Part shown: in pieces, positions 1 to 7,743 of the stretch
How positions within the stretch are numbered: the stretch's first letter is position 1
Layout: the number at the start of each line of letters is the position of its first letter
From: Flavobacteriales bacterium
GTDB taxonomy: Bacteria > Bacteroidota > Bacteroidia > Flavobacteriales_G > Salibacteraceae
Assembly: GCA_003499525.1 (NCBI GenBank)
Contig: DNTB01000069.1
Span: 62,001-126,000 of the forward strand
Direction of reading: 5' to 3'
Length of the DNA stretch: 64,000 nt
Translations under genes and position numbers: made by a program
Notes under the pieces: model-generated
What the model was told of the DNA's origin: nothing
Database searches by the model: none
What the model saw: only the letters and a program-made list of their open reading frames with translations

Positions 1-731
1 AAACCTCTGAACTCCACTTTGTGATCTACCTCATATTCAATAGCAAGTTGCTTCAGGTCTTCATAAATATCACCAATACCGCAGATGATTAATTTGTATT
101 GAAGATTTTTCATGGCCTCAATTAATTGAGGAAGTCCTCTTCCATGGTTTACAGAACCCTGGTACAAGATGTAAGACTCTGTTCTATCACAGTCAAGAGT
201 GCGATCACTTAAGCGAGTTACATTACGGACAATACTGAAATCTACATGGTACTTTTTTTTAAATAATTCAGCATAGCCCTTAGATACCGTATAGGCTGCA
301 TCCGATTGAGGTACCATGGTACGCTCTATCCATTTCCATACTGATTTTACTAGCTTTCTGTGAACCACTTCTTCCTGTTCGGTAAAATATTCATGAGCGT
401 CGTAGACCAACTTTTTCCGTTTGATTTTTGCAGCCAAGAAGGCAGCTGGTAAAGTATCCAGATCATTAGCGTTGACCACATCGAATCTTGCTCGGATTAA
501 AAGCAGGAAGAGCCGGAAATTATGTTCGGCATAGAATAGAAAGCCGGTGTTAAAAAAGTTTCGTATTCTGCGTTGGTGAAACTTCTTTTCGCGCAGCGGT
601 ATGGAGTGTTTCCTATATCTTCCAACCAGCAATACATTGTATCCGTTTTCTGCCAGAGCAGTGCAGATACGATTCATGCGCTGGTCCTGAGACAAGTCAT
701 TGGTAACCAGACTGATAACTCTGGTTTTCAT
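1..731 (-). CDS. Glycosyltransferase family 4 protein, N-terminal part (runs off window)
   Basis: An open frame begins at the ATG at 731 and stays open to base 1, about 243 codons, so the C-terminus is missing. It starts MKTRVISLVTNDLSQDQR, and contains LVYDAHEYFTEQE about 120 residues in and LYQGSVNHGRGLPQLIEAM near the edge. This is the usual N-terminal Rossmann domain, linker and start of the donor-binding domain of GT4 (GT-B fold) enzymes that transfer sugars from nucleotide-sugar donors in surface polysaccharide synthesis. The start overlaps the stop of the upstream formyltransferase-like gene by 4 bases (ATGA), implying translational coupling. Substrate is unknown; the family call is firm, the pathway is inferred. 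Confidence 0.85.
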   Translation of the reverse strand, partial: MKTRVISLVTNDLSQDQRMNRICTALAENGYNVLLVGRYRKHSIPLREKKFHQRRIRNFFNTGFLFYAEHNFRLFLLLIRARFDVVNANDLDTLPAAFLAAKIKRKKLVYDAHEYFTEQEEVVHRKLVKSVWKWIERTMVPQSDAAYTVSKGYAELFKKKYHVDFSIVRNVTRLSDRTLDCDRTESYILYQGSVNHGRGLPQLIEAMKNLQYKLIICGIGDIYEDLKQLAIEYEVDHKVEFRG

Positions 732-1504
732 AGCAGTTCTTTGAGTTGGCTTCTCCAATTCTCCTTGACTTGAATCAGTTTCTTATTTACTTTAAAAAAC
801 GGCCCGGGATGAGGAGGGAAATAGGTGGCCCTGATATGCCGATCAATACGATGTGCAGGCCAATGGACATCGATTATGTTGAGCTCACTGATGTCCTTCC
901 TTAAATGAAAACCCGGTCGTCGTGAAGAGTAAAAATCAGATTGAGGTATGGGATGGTAGTCTTCATGGATCAGCTTATAAATGCTCAGGTCAAACAGCTT
1001 TTTTGATTCAGATACAGTCTGTTCATAGAGCTCGCGTACCGTAATATTCGGCCCGATGGCGAATCGTCGTTCAAATAAAATGTCTCCACCGTCTATTTTG
1101 GTACTCATTCGATGTAGAGTTGTACCAAACTCCTTAGCCTGATCTGCTATAGCAAAAGAAAACTGATTGCATCCACGATATTCTGGTAACGGTGCCATGT
1201 GGAGGTTGAAGGAATCCTTCCTTGCTTTTTTGAGGTGAGCAGCTGCAAGTATTTGGTGATATTGAACCGAGACCAAATAGTCAACATCATGGTGAGCCAG
1301 CAAATCATCAAGATCTTCAATTATATTTATTCCATTTTCCCTGGCTAAATGAAAGATGCTCTGCGTTCCCTGGTCGCTGCGGGATGTATTCGTAAGTACA
1401 CCAGAAAGAATTAAGTCTCCTTTGCGATGTATATCAACAAGTGTTGTAAGACAATGCAGACCGATGCTTTTACTTCCAAGAAAGATTACAGAGGGAGGAA
1501 TCAT
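728..1504 (-). CDS. Formyltransferase-family protein (Fmt / sugar N-formyltransferase-like)
   Basis: 258 aa from the ATG at 1504, chosen because MIPPSVIFLGSKSIG begins directly at the first Rossmann strand; the longer frame to 1564 adds 20 residues of unlikely sequence and leaves only 24 bases before divergent murB. The Asn-x-His of NLHMAPLPEYRG (N100, H102) and the Asp of STKIDGGDIL (about D138) make up the N10-formyl-THF formyltransferase triad. Family members formylate Met-tRNA or amino sugars such as dTDP-4-amino-hexoses. It is shorter than a normal Fmt (about 310 aa), lacks an obvious tRNA-binding C-terminal domain, and is coupled to a glycosyltransferase, so a sugar or lipid-linked role is more likely than initiator tRNA. 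That choice is inference. Confidence 0.75.
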   Translation of the reverse strand: MIPPSVIFLGSKSIGLHCLTTLVDIHRKGDLILSGVLTNTSRSDQGTQSIFHLARENGINIIEDLDDLLAHHDVDYLVSVQYHQILAAAHLKKARKDSFNLHMAPLPEYRGCNQFSFAIADQAKEFGTTLHRMSTKIDGGDILFERRFAIGPNITVRELYEQTVSESKKLFDLSIYKLIHEDYHPIPQSDFYSSRRPGFHLRKDISELNIIDVHWPAHRIDRHIRATYFPPHPGPFFKVNKKLIQVKENWRSQLKELL

Positions 1505-1588
1505 CAATGTCGAGTTGCTAACGGACCGACCAAAATAACTTTTTAATCTCCTACACTGAAGCACTCAGGGCCGTTCTATTTTTAAGCC

Positions 1589-2602
1589 ATGAATAGTTCT
1601 ATAGTAAAAACATCGCTCAAGCCCTATAATACTTTCGGAATTGATGTTTCCGCACAAAAAATTCTCAATTGGAAATCTGAAGAAGAAGTTGAAGTTTTTT
1701 TTAAAGGTGGAGACCGTAATGTTTTAGTACTGGGTGGTGGTAGTAATGTACTTTTTATAAAAGATATTGATAGAACGGTTGTTCTCAATCGAATAAAAGG
1801 AATAGAGATAATCAACGAGTCTGATGAAAGCGTAGAAATAAGAGTGGGAGCCGGAGAAGACTGGCATGAATTTGTTCTTTACTGTCTTGATCAGGGATGG
1901 GGAGGTGTTGAAAATCTTAGCCTGATTCCGGGTTGTATTGGGGCATCTCCAATTCAGAATATAGGAGCGTATGGCGTTGAGATAAAGGATGTTTTGCTCC
2001 GTGTGGAAGCTGTATCCCGAAAAGACGGCCGCAAAGAAGTATTCGGTAATAGCAGTTGTAAGTTTGGTTACAGGGACAGCATTTTTAAACGTTCTCACAA
2101 GAATCAGTATGTTATAACAGCTGTAGTACTTCGGCTGGAGAAGAACAGAAAGGTCAACGTTTCTTATGGGGCTATTCAATCGGAATTGGAAAAAATGGGA
2201 GTGGATTCACCAGGAATTCGTGATGTATCCAATGCTGTAATCCGAATCCGGAAAAGTAAACTGCCAGATCCCAAATTGCTTGGAAATGCCGGTAGCTTTT
2301 TCAAGAACCCGGTGGTGACCCGGGAAAAGTACCAAAGCTTGAAGAAGAGGTATCCGCAAATCCCGTCGTACCCCGTGAATGATGATCAGGTAAAAATTCC
2401 AGCGGGTTGGTTGATTGATCATGCAGGTTGGAAGGGTAGACGGTTTGAGAATTATGGTGTCCATGAAAAGCAGGCCTTAGTTCTGGTCAATTATGGTGGT
2501 GCTACTGGCAACAAAATCTATCAGCTTTCGGAAAAAATTCTTCAAGACATTGCAGAACGATATGGGATAAGTTTAGAAAGGGAAGTGAACATCATAAAAT
2601 AA
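1589..2602 (+). CDS. murB: UDP-N-acetylenolpyruvoylglucosamine reductase MurB
   Basis: 337 aa. Cytoplasmic flavoenzyme reducing UDP-GlcNAc-enolpyruvate to UDP-MurNAc with NADPH, the second committed step of peptidoglycan precursor synthesis. FAD-binding region: LVLGGGSNVLF (about 47-56) and ENLSLIPGCIGASPIQNIGAYG (about 108-129). The catalytic set is visible: Arg of YRDSIFK (R162), the proton-donor Ser of GNAGSFFKNP (S236), and a Glu near the C-terminus (E332). The Tyr-loop layout and length match the E. coli (type I) class. Divergent from the formyltransferase-like gene, convergent with mdh through a shared hairpin. No Shine-Dalgarno; the ATG follows TTTTTAAGCC. Confidence 0.96.
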   Translation: MNSSIVKTSLKPYNTFGIDVSAQKILNWKSEEEVEVFFKGGDRNVLVLGGGSNVLFIKDIDRTVVLNRIKGIEIINESDESVEIRVGAGEDWHEFVLYCLDQGWGGVENLSLIPGCIGASPIQNIGAYGVEIKDVLLRVEAVSRKDGRKEVFGNSSCKFGYRDSIFKRSHKNQYVITAVVLRLEKNRKVNVSYGAIQSELEKMGVDSPGIRDVSNAVIRIRKSKLPDPKLLGNAGSFFKNPVVTREKYQSLKKRYPQIPSYPVNDDQVKIPAGWLIDHAGWKGRRFENYGVHEKQALVLVNYGGATGNKIYQLSEKILQDIAERYGISLEREVNIIK

Positions 2603-2628
2603 AAAAAGCCGCATTTAGCGACTTTTTT
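2601..2628. terminator. Bidirectional terminator between murB and mdh
   Basis: An A-run, AAAAAAG, then CGC, loop ATTTA, GCG, then CTTTTTT. The two arms pair except for one C/A mismatch. Because one arm is an A-tract and the other a T-tract, the hairpin gives a U-run on either strand and can stop both convergent genes. It begins inside the murB stop codon. Confidence 0.75.
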
Positions 2629-2648
2629 GAGAATCTTCATAGGTAGAA

Positions 2649-3581
2649 TTAGATATCCATTCCGTCCAGAACATCCAAAACTTTCCTCACTGCTCCTGCG
2701 GAATCATTGAGCAATGCTTTCTCTTCAGAATTTAGATCGAGTTCAATGATTTTTTCTATTCCATTCTTACCGAGCACTACTGGTACTCCTAAGTAAATAT
2801 CCTTTAACCCGTATTCGCCCTGAAGCCAGGTACAAACAGGAAATACTCTTTTCTGATCTCTTGCAATGGCTTCAACCATTTGGGCGGCAGCCTCTCCGGG
2901 TGCATACCATGCCGATGTACCGAGGAGTTTTACAATTTCTCCACCACCAAATTTGGTTCGTTCGATAATGGCATTCAAATCCTCTTCATTGATCAGTTCC
3001 GTTACGGGAATTCCACCAACAGTTGTATATCGGGGCAGAGGAACCATGGTGTCGCCATGACCTCCCATCAAAACTGCCTGAATATCCTTCGGAGAAACAT
3101 TCAGCGCTCCTGAAAGAAATGCTCTGTACCTGGCCGTATCCAGAATCCCTGCCATTCCAAAAACTTTTTTGGAGTCAACACCTGCCGATAGGAAGGCCTG
3201 ATAAGTCATTACATCAAGAGGATTTGAAACGACAACCAAAATAGTGTCCGGCGAATGCTTCATGATGTTTTCAGTAACCTCTTTTACTATTGCCGCATTG
3301 GTTGCGATAAGGTCATCACGGCTCATCCCGGGTTTTCTGGGCATTCCTGAAGTAATGACAACAATATCAGAGTCAGCTGTGGCATTATAATCTGAGGTCA
3401 CCCCATGAATTCGTGAGTCCGACAATCCAATGGGTGAGGTTTGCCAAATATCAATTGCTTTACCTTCGGCAATACCTTCTTTTATATCTAAGAGGATGAT
3501 TTCGTTTGCAGTTTCATTGTGAGACAATACATTGGCGCATGTCGCTCCCACATTACCTGCTCCTACTACAGTGACTTTCAT
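2649..3581 (-). CDS. mdh: Malate dehydrogenase (LDH-like type)
   Basis: 310 aa. Oxidises malate to oxaloacetate with NAD+ in the TCA cycle. N-terminal Rossmann fold with GAGNVGATCANVL (7-19); acidic D32 in LLDI indicates NAD rather than NADP. Substrate loop GMPRKPGMSRDDL carries R82 and R88 (R82 with the malate-type context), catalytic D148 (ILDTARY) and H175 (GGHGDTMVPL), and R151. Length and the lack of an extra N-terminal segment fit the LDH-like bacterial MDH group. Stands alone; a TAATTTTG box lies 31-38 nt upstream of the start. Confidence 0.96.
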   Translation of the reverse strand: MKVTVVGAGNVGATCANVLSHNETANEIILLDIKEGIAEGKAIDIWQTSPIGLSDSRIHGVTSDYNATADSDIVVITSGMPRKPGMSRDDLIATNAAIVKEVTENIMKHSPDTILVVVSNPLDVMTYQAFLSAGVDSKKVFGMAGILDTARYRAFLSGALNVSPKDIQAVLMGGHGDTMVPLPRYTTVGGIPVTELINEEDLNAIIERTKFGGGEIVKLLGTSAWYAPGEAAAQMVEAIARDQKRVFPVCTWLQGEYGLKDIYLGVPVVLGKNGIEKIIELDLNSEEKALLNDSAGAVRKVLDVLDGMDI

Positions 3582-3611
3582 AAAACGGTTTTTCGGTTAA
3601 AAATTAAGGTG

Positions 3612-3619
3612 CAAAATTA
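3612..3619 (-). promoter_or_regulatory. Candidate -7 element upstream of mdh
   Basis: On the minus strand this reads TAATTTTG, matching the Bacteroidota housekeeping -7 consensus TAnnTTTG, 31-38 nt before the mdh ATG. No -33 TTG is found 19 nt further up, so the call rests on the -7 box and its position only. Confidence 0.45.
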
Positions 3620-3664
3620 AGGATTAATAGAGCCTAAAATCTTGGGATAGGCATAAACTTAAAG

Positions 3665-4135
3665 TTAATCTTCAAAGGGTTTCCACTCCGTACTTTCAGA
3701 AAGGCTTTTTAAGAAGTTTACATACTGAATAAAATTGTCCGGAATGTTTTGGTAAGCGTAGATTTTTTTGGTTTGGTCTTCAAAATAATAGGTCAGATAA
3801 GTAGAAGGTAAATCGGTTGCATAACCGGTATACTCATTCTTCATCTCCTTGATCTTTAGCTCTTTAGTTAGTTTTTCAATTTGATCAAGGTCGCTATCGC
3901 TAACCTTACCAGCAAACTTGCCAACATGAGCAACATGTTCTATTCCATAATATGTAGCATCGCCATTTTTCAAGATGGTAAAAGTGTAAATGGGGCAGGT
4001 GCCAAAACATGCGGTCTGGCGAAGCACAAGCAAGGTGTCCTGTTTTTCGCCCTGCTCAGATTGTGAAATAGATTTAGTTGAGAAACACGAAGCGAATAAA
4101 CCAAGAGCTGCAGTGAGGATGAAAGCTCTTATCAT
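3665..4135 (-). CDS. DUF6438-like lipoprotein
   Basis: 156 aa. The N-terminus MIRAFILTAALGLFASC ends in a lipobox with Cys17, so it is probably a lipoprotein. The mature part has a Cys pair in RQTACFGTCPIYTFTI (C43, C47), then a two-stranded motif NGDATYYGIEHV and a short C-terminal acidic tail. This is the pattern of the small DUF6438 family found in Bacteroidota; no function is established. It overlaps the yidC stop by ATGA, so it is the last gene of pyrG-yidC-this gene. The tight coupling suggests co-expression with membrane insertion, but a functional link is inference. Confidence 0.75.
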   Translation of the reverse strand: MIRAFILTAALGLFASCFSTKSISQSEQGEKQDTLLVLRQTACFGTCPIYTFTILKNGDATYYGIEHVAHVGKFAGKVSDSDLDQIEKLTKELKIKEMKNEYTGYATDLPSTYLTYYFEDQTKKIYAYQNIPDNFIQYVNFLKSLSESTEWKPFED

Positions 4136-6024
4136 TTCGATCTTCGTCTCATTTGCCGGTTCTGTTGGAGATTTTGTTGTTCCTGAATTTTCTCCATTTG
4201 CTTCATTAACCGGTTTTTCTTTTTTGGTTTGGTTTTGTTCGCCTGTAGTTTGGCGTGAATTTTTTCTTCATCAATAAAGAATGTTTTTATAACCCACTGT
4301 TGTAGCATGGTAACCACATTGGCAGTCAGGTAATACAGGCTCAAACCGGAGGAGTAATTATTGAGGAACACCATCATCATAACCGGCATCATCCACATCA
4401 TGATTTTCATTTGCTGGGCTTGCATTCCGGAGGCGCCCATATTCATTTGACTGTTATACCTCGTATAGAATATCATTGAAATGGACATGAGTAATGTAAA
4501 TCCGCTAATGTGCGACCCATATAATGGAATGTCAATTCCCCACTGACTCAAATCCAGAATAACATCATATGAAGATAAATCGTCAGCCCATAAAAAACTC
4601 TTTTGCCGAAGTTCTATAGAGGATGGAAAGAACCGGAACATTGCATAGAGTATCGGGAGCTGAATGAGCATTGGAATGCAACCAGCCAGTGGATTTACTC
4701 CAGTTTCTCTGTAGAGTTTCATCACTGCCTGTTGCTTCTCTACCTGATCTCTGTTTTTATATTTTTCGTTCAATTCCTCCATTTCGGGCTTTAGTGCTCT
4801 CATCTTAGCACTAGACATGTAGGTCTTGTAAGTAATTGGGAATAGAATGACCTTGATAAATATTGTCAGGATCAGGATAACAATACCATATGATATGTGA
4901 AGGTCATGAAGGAGGTTGAATACCGGTATGACCAAAAATCGGTTTACCCAGCCAAAAATCCCCCAACCTAAATCAATCTGGCGATCCAGATTTAAATCAT
5001 AGGTTCTTAGTGTTTTATAACGGTTAGGGCCGAGATAGAGCCTCATGGGGAAGTATCCGTTTTCGACTTTTGCTGAAAGATCAGCTCCCATAGTTCTCAC
5101 ATAACGTCCATTTTCGGAGCGTTCCCGGACGATTAATTCAGATGAATTTGCTTCGAACGGTTTGTTGGGGATCATTCCAACCGAGAAAAACTGTTGCTTG
5201 AAAGAAACCCAGGTGATAGGAAGTTCCGGTATCTCGTCGTCATCGCTGGTTTCAGAGAGATAATCGACATCATCATCATTCGTTTTAAAGAAGAACGTTG
5301 TTTTAGATGACTCCAATTGATGCCCCTTTTCTTTTCGGGGAGAGTTGATTACCCAGCCAAAAGCTAGATCCTGAGTTGCCCCCTCATATTCTTCTATTCC
5401 CGCAAATCGAATGGAATAATCCGTCATGTAATTGTCATGCGGAAAGGTGTAGCGTTGTTCTATGAATCGGTTTGCATTTCCTGTTTTGGCTCTAAAGATC
5501 ACTACTGTGGAGTCCTCTTCGCCCGTTCCCGAAATGACTTCGGATTCAAAAAATAATTCCGAAGCTGTTATTTTGCGGTTCTGATAGGGAAACTGAAAAT
5601 CCAGGAAACTGGAATCCCTATCGAAAAGATAGAGCGCCAGACTATCATAGGTGTGATACTGGTTAAGCTGCACTGAAACCAATCGACCACCGGCGTTGCT
5701 GAACTGAGCGGTAATCAGTGGGGTAGTAACTTCAATGATCTTTTCCTGACCGGAAGCTGAATAGGCTAAATCACCATATTTATCAGATAGTTCCTTTGAA
5801 AAAAGAGCACTATCTACGGTATCAGCAACAGCTACTTCCTGATTTGTGGAGTCAATTTCAATAGGCTTGACATTTTTCTGTTCGGCTTGTTCTGTATTTA
5901 CATTTGCAGAATCGGCCATAGCCTGTTGTTCCCGTATTTCATCAGCCGATGGCCCGGCCAGAAATTGCCATGCTATGAGAATAATAGCAATGAGGAAAAG
6001 TCCAATGACTCCTTGTCTATCCAT
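4132..6024 (-). CDS. yidC: Membrane protein insertase YidC
   Basis: 630 aa, typical for a Gram-negative YidC. Inserts inner-membrane proteins alone or with SecYEG. TM1 is at 5-23 (GVIGLFLIAIILIAWQFLA), followed by a large periplasmic beta-sandwich domain (about 70-345), then the conserved insertase core (about 360-575) with membrane segments including YGIVILILTIFIKVILFPIT, GCIPMLIQLPILYAMF and MMWMMPVMMMVFL. The C-terminal tail is very basic (KTKPKKKNRLMKQ, then RQMRRRSK), as in YidC proteins that contact ribosomes. One nt separates it from the pyrG stop and its stop overlaps the DUF6438 gene, so the three form one unit. Confidence 0.97.
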   Translation of the reverse strand: MDRQGVIGLFLIAIILIAWQFLAGPSADEIREQQAMADSANVNTEQAEQKNVKPIEIDSTNQEVAVADTVDSALFSKELSDKYGDLAYSASGQEKIIEVTTPLITAQFSNAGGRLVSVQLNQYHTYDSLALYLFDRDSSFLDFQFPYQNRKITASELFFESEVISGTGEEDSTVVIFRAKTGNANRFIEQRYTFPHDNYMTDYSIRFAGIEEYEGATQDLAFGWVINSPRKEKGHQLESSKTTFFFKTNDDDVDYLSETSDDDEIPELPITWVSFKQQFFSVGMIPNKPFEANSSELIVRERSENGRYVRTMGADLSAKVENGYFPMRLYLGPNRYKTLRTYDLNLDRQIDLGWGIFGWVNRFLVIPVFNLLHDLHISYGIVILILTIFIKVILFPITYKTYMSSAKMRALKPEMEELNEKYKNRDQVEKQQAVMKLYRETGVNPLAGCIPMLIQLPILYAMFRFFPSSIELRQKSFLWADDLSSYDVILDLSQWGIDIPLYGSHISGFTLLMSISMIFYTRYNSQMNMGASGMQAQQMKIMMWMMPVMMMVFLNNYSSGLSLYYLTANVVTMLQQWVIKTFFIDEEKIHAKLQANKTKPKKKNRLMKQMEKIQEQQNLQQNRQMRRRSK

Positions 6025-6025
6025 A

Positions 6026-7642
6026 TTAGTTGTTGCGTTTCGCCAGAGCAGACTTTACGAAATCCACAAATAAAGGATGCGGATTTGTTACAGTACTGCG
6101 ATATTCCGGATGAAATTGAACCCCTACATACCATGTATGTTCAGGAATTTCAATAATTTCAACCAGGCCGGAATCCGGATTAATTCCAACCGAGGTCATT
6201 CCATACTCTCTGTAAACTGATTTATAGGACGAATTAAACTCAAAGCGGTGGCGATGTCGTTCCTGAATGTCATGCTGTCTGTAAGCGCGCAAAGCGTTGC
6301 TATCCTCTTTGATCGTGCAGTCATATGCTCCAAGCCTCATAGTACCCCCCATATCAATAATCTTCTTCTGATTTTCCATGATGTCGATGACCTTATTCTC
6401 GGCATCTTCATCAAATTCAGTCGAATTTGCATTGGGTAATTTTAAAACGTTTCGTCCAAACTCTATAACGGCACATTGCATGCCTAAGCATATTCCAAAG
6501 AATGGAATATCATTAACTCTGGCATATTTGGCTGCTTCGATTTTTCCTTCAATACCTCTTTCTCCAAACCCCGGGGCAATAAGAATTCCTTGTACATAGT
6601 CAAGAAGAAAATCTACGTTGTGCTCATTTAATTCTTCCGAATGAACCCATTTCAAATTGACTTTGCACCCGTTGGCGGCTCCTGCATGGACAAAAGATTC
6701 GGCAATAGACAGGTAAGAATCTTTGAGCTCTACATACTTACCTATTAGCGCGATATCTACTTCCTGTGTAGGGTTTTTCAGTCGATGAAGAAAGTTTGTC
6801 CAGTTTTTCATTTCGGGCTTTTCACCCAAAGGCATTTTCATCCTATTCAAAACGACCTCATCCAGTTTTTCTGACAGCATGTGAAGGGGTACGTCGTAGA
6901 TCGATTCGGCATCTAAAGACTCAATAACCGCCTCGAGTTTAATGTTGCAAAACAGGGCTATCTTTTGACGAACTTCAGGCGAAAGTGGATACTCAGAGCG
7001 ACAAACTAATATGTTTGGCTGTACTCCCATGGAAAGCAATTCCTTAACCGAATGCTGTGTGGGTTTTGTTTTTAGTTCTCCTGATGTTCTCAGAAAAGGA
7101 ACTAACGTGAGGTGAATAACCAGACTTTCATGTTTTTCTAGTTCCCATCGCAGCTGTCGTACGGCTTCTACATAAGGTTGCGATTCGATGTCACCAATTG
7201 TTCCCCCGATCTCAGTTATAACAAAATCATACTTTCCTGATGAGCCCAGAATTAGGATTCTTCGTTTAATCTCATTTGTAATGTGAGGAATAACCTGTAC
7301 CGTTTTCCCTAAATAATCACCACGACGCTCTTTCTGGATTACATCTGAATAGATCCTACCTGTTGTAACATTATTGGCCTGAGAGGTAGGGATATTTAGA
7401 AACCGCTCATAATGCCCCAAATCCAGATCAGTTTCAGCACCATCATTAGTTACGTAACACTCACCATGTTCATACGGATTAAGTGTGCCCGGGTCTACAT
7501 TGATGTAAGGGTCAAATTTTTGAATGGTTACTGAGTAACCTCTAGCCTGAAGCAATTTAGCCAAGGAAGCTGAGATGATCCCCTTGCCTAATGAAGATGT
7601 AACTCCTCCGGTTACGAATATGAATTTACTGGAACTTGTCAT
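6026..7642 (-). CDS. pyrG: CTP synthase
   Basis: 538 aa, full length. Makes CTP from UTP, ATP and glutamine. N-terminal synthetase domain opens with FVTGGVTSSLGKGI (9-22), with PYINVDPGTLNPYEHGECYV following. The C-terminal class I glutamine amidotransferase domain (about 297-535) has the nucleophile C385 in FFGICLGMQC and the His-Glu pair in VQFHPEYRS. First gene of the operon with yidC and the DUF6438 lipoprotein; a TACATTTG box lies about 35 nt upstream. Confidence 0.98.
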   Translation of the reverse strand: MTSSSKFIFVTGGVTSSLGKGIISASLAKLLQARGYSVTIQKFDPYINVDPGTLNPYEHGECYVTNDGAETDLDLGHYERFLNIPTSQANNVTTGRIYSDVIQKERRGDYLGKTVQVIPHITNEIKRRILILGSSGKYDFVITEIGGTIGDIESQPYVEAVRQLRWELEKHESLVIHLTLVPFLRTSGELKTKPTQHSVKELLSMGVQPNILVCRSEYPLSPEVRQKIALFCNIKLEAVIESLDAESIYDVPLHMLSEKLDEVVLNRMKMPLGEKPEMKNWTNFLHRLKNPTQEVDIALIGKYVELKDSYLSIAESFVHAGAANGCKVNLKWVHSEELNEHNVDFLLDYVQGILIAPGFGERGIEGKIEAAKYARVNDIPFFGICLGMQCAVIEFGRNVLKLPNANSTEFDEDAENKVIDIMENQKKIIDMGGTMRLGAYDCTIKEDSNALRAYRQHDIQERHRHRFEFNSSYKSVYREYGMTSVGINPDSGLVEIIEIPEHTWYVGVQFHPEYRSTVTNPHPLFVDFVKSALAKRNN

Positions 7643-7675
7643 CCGTGTTCAGCTCAAAAGCCTAATTACGGGAGA

Positions 7676-7683
7676 CAAATGTA
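7676..7683 (-). promoter_or_regulatory. Candidate -7 element upstream of pyrG
   Basis: Reads TACATTTG on the minus strand, an exact TAnnTTTG match, 34-41 nt before the pyrG start and within the 101-nt gap to the TonB receptor gene. A matching -33 TTG at 19 nt was not seen. Confidence 0.45.
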
Positions 7684-7743
7684 GGAATATTTGCGAGGAC
7701 GAATTTACCTTGATTTTCAACATATCATCCAAGTAATGAACAC

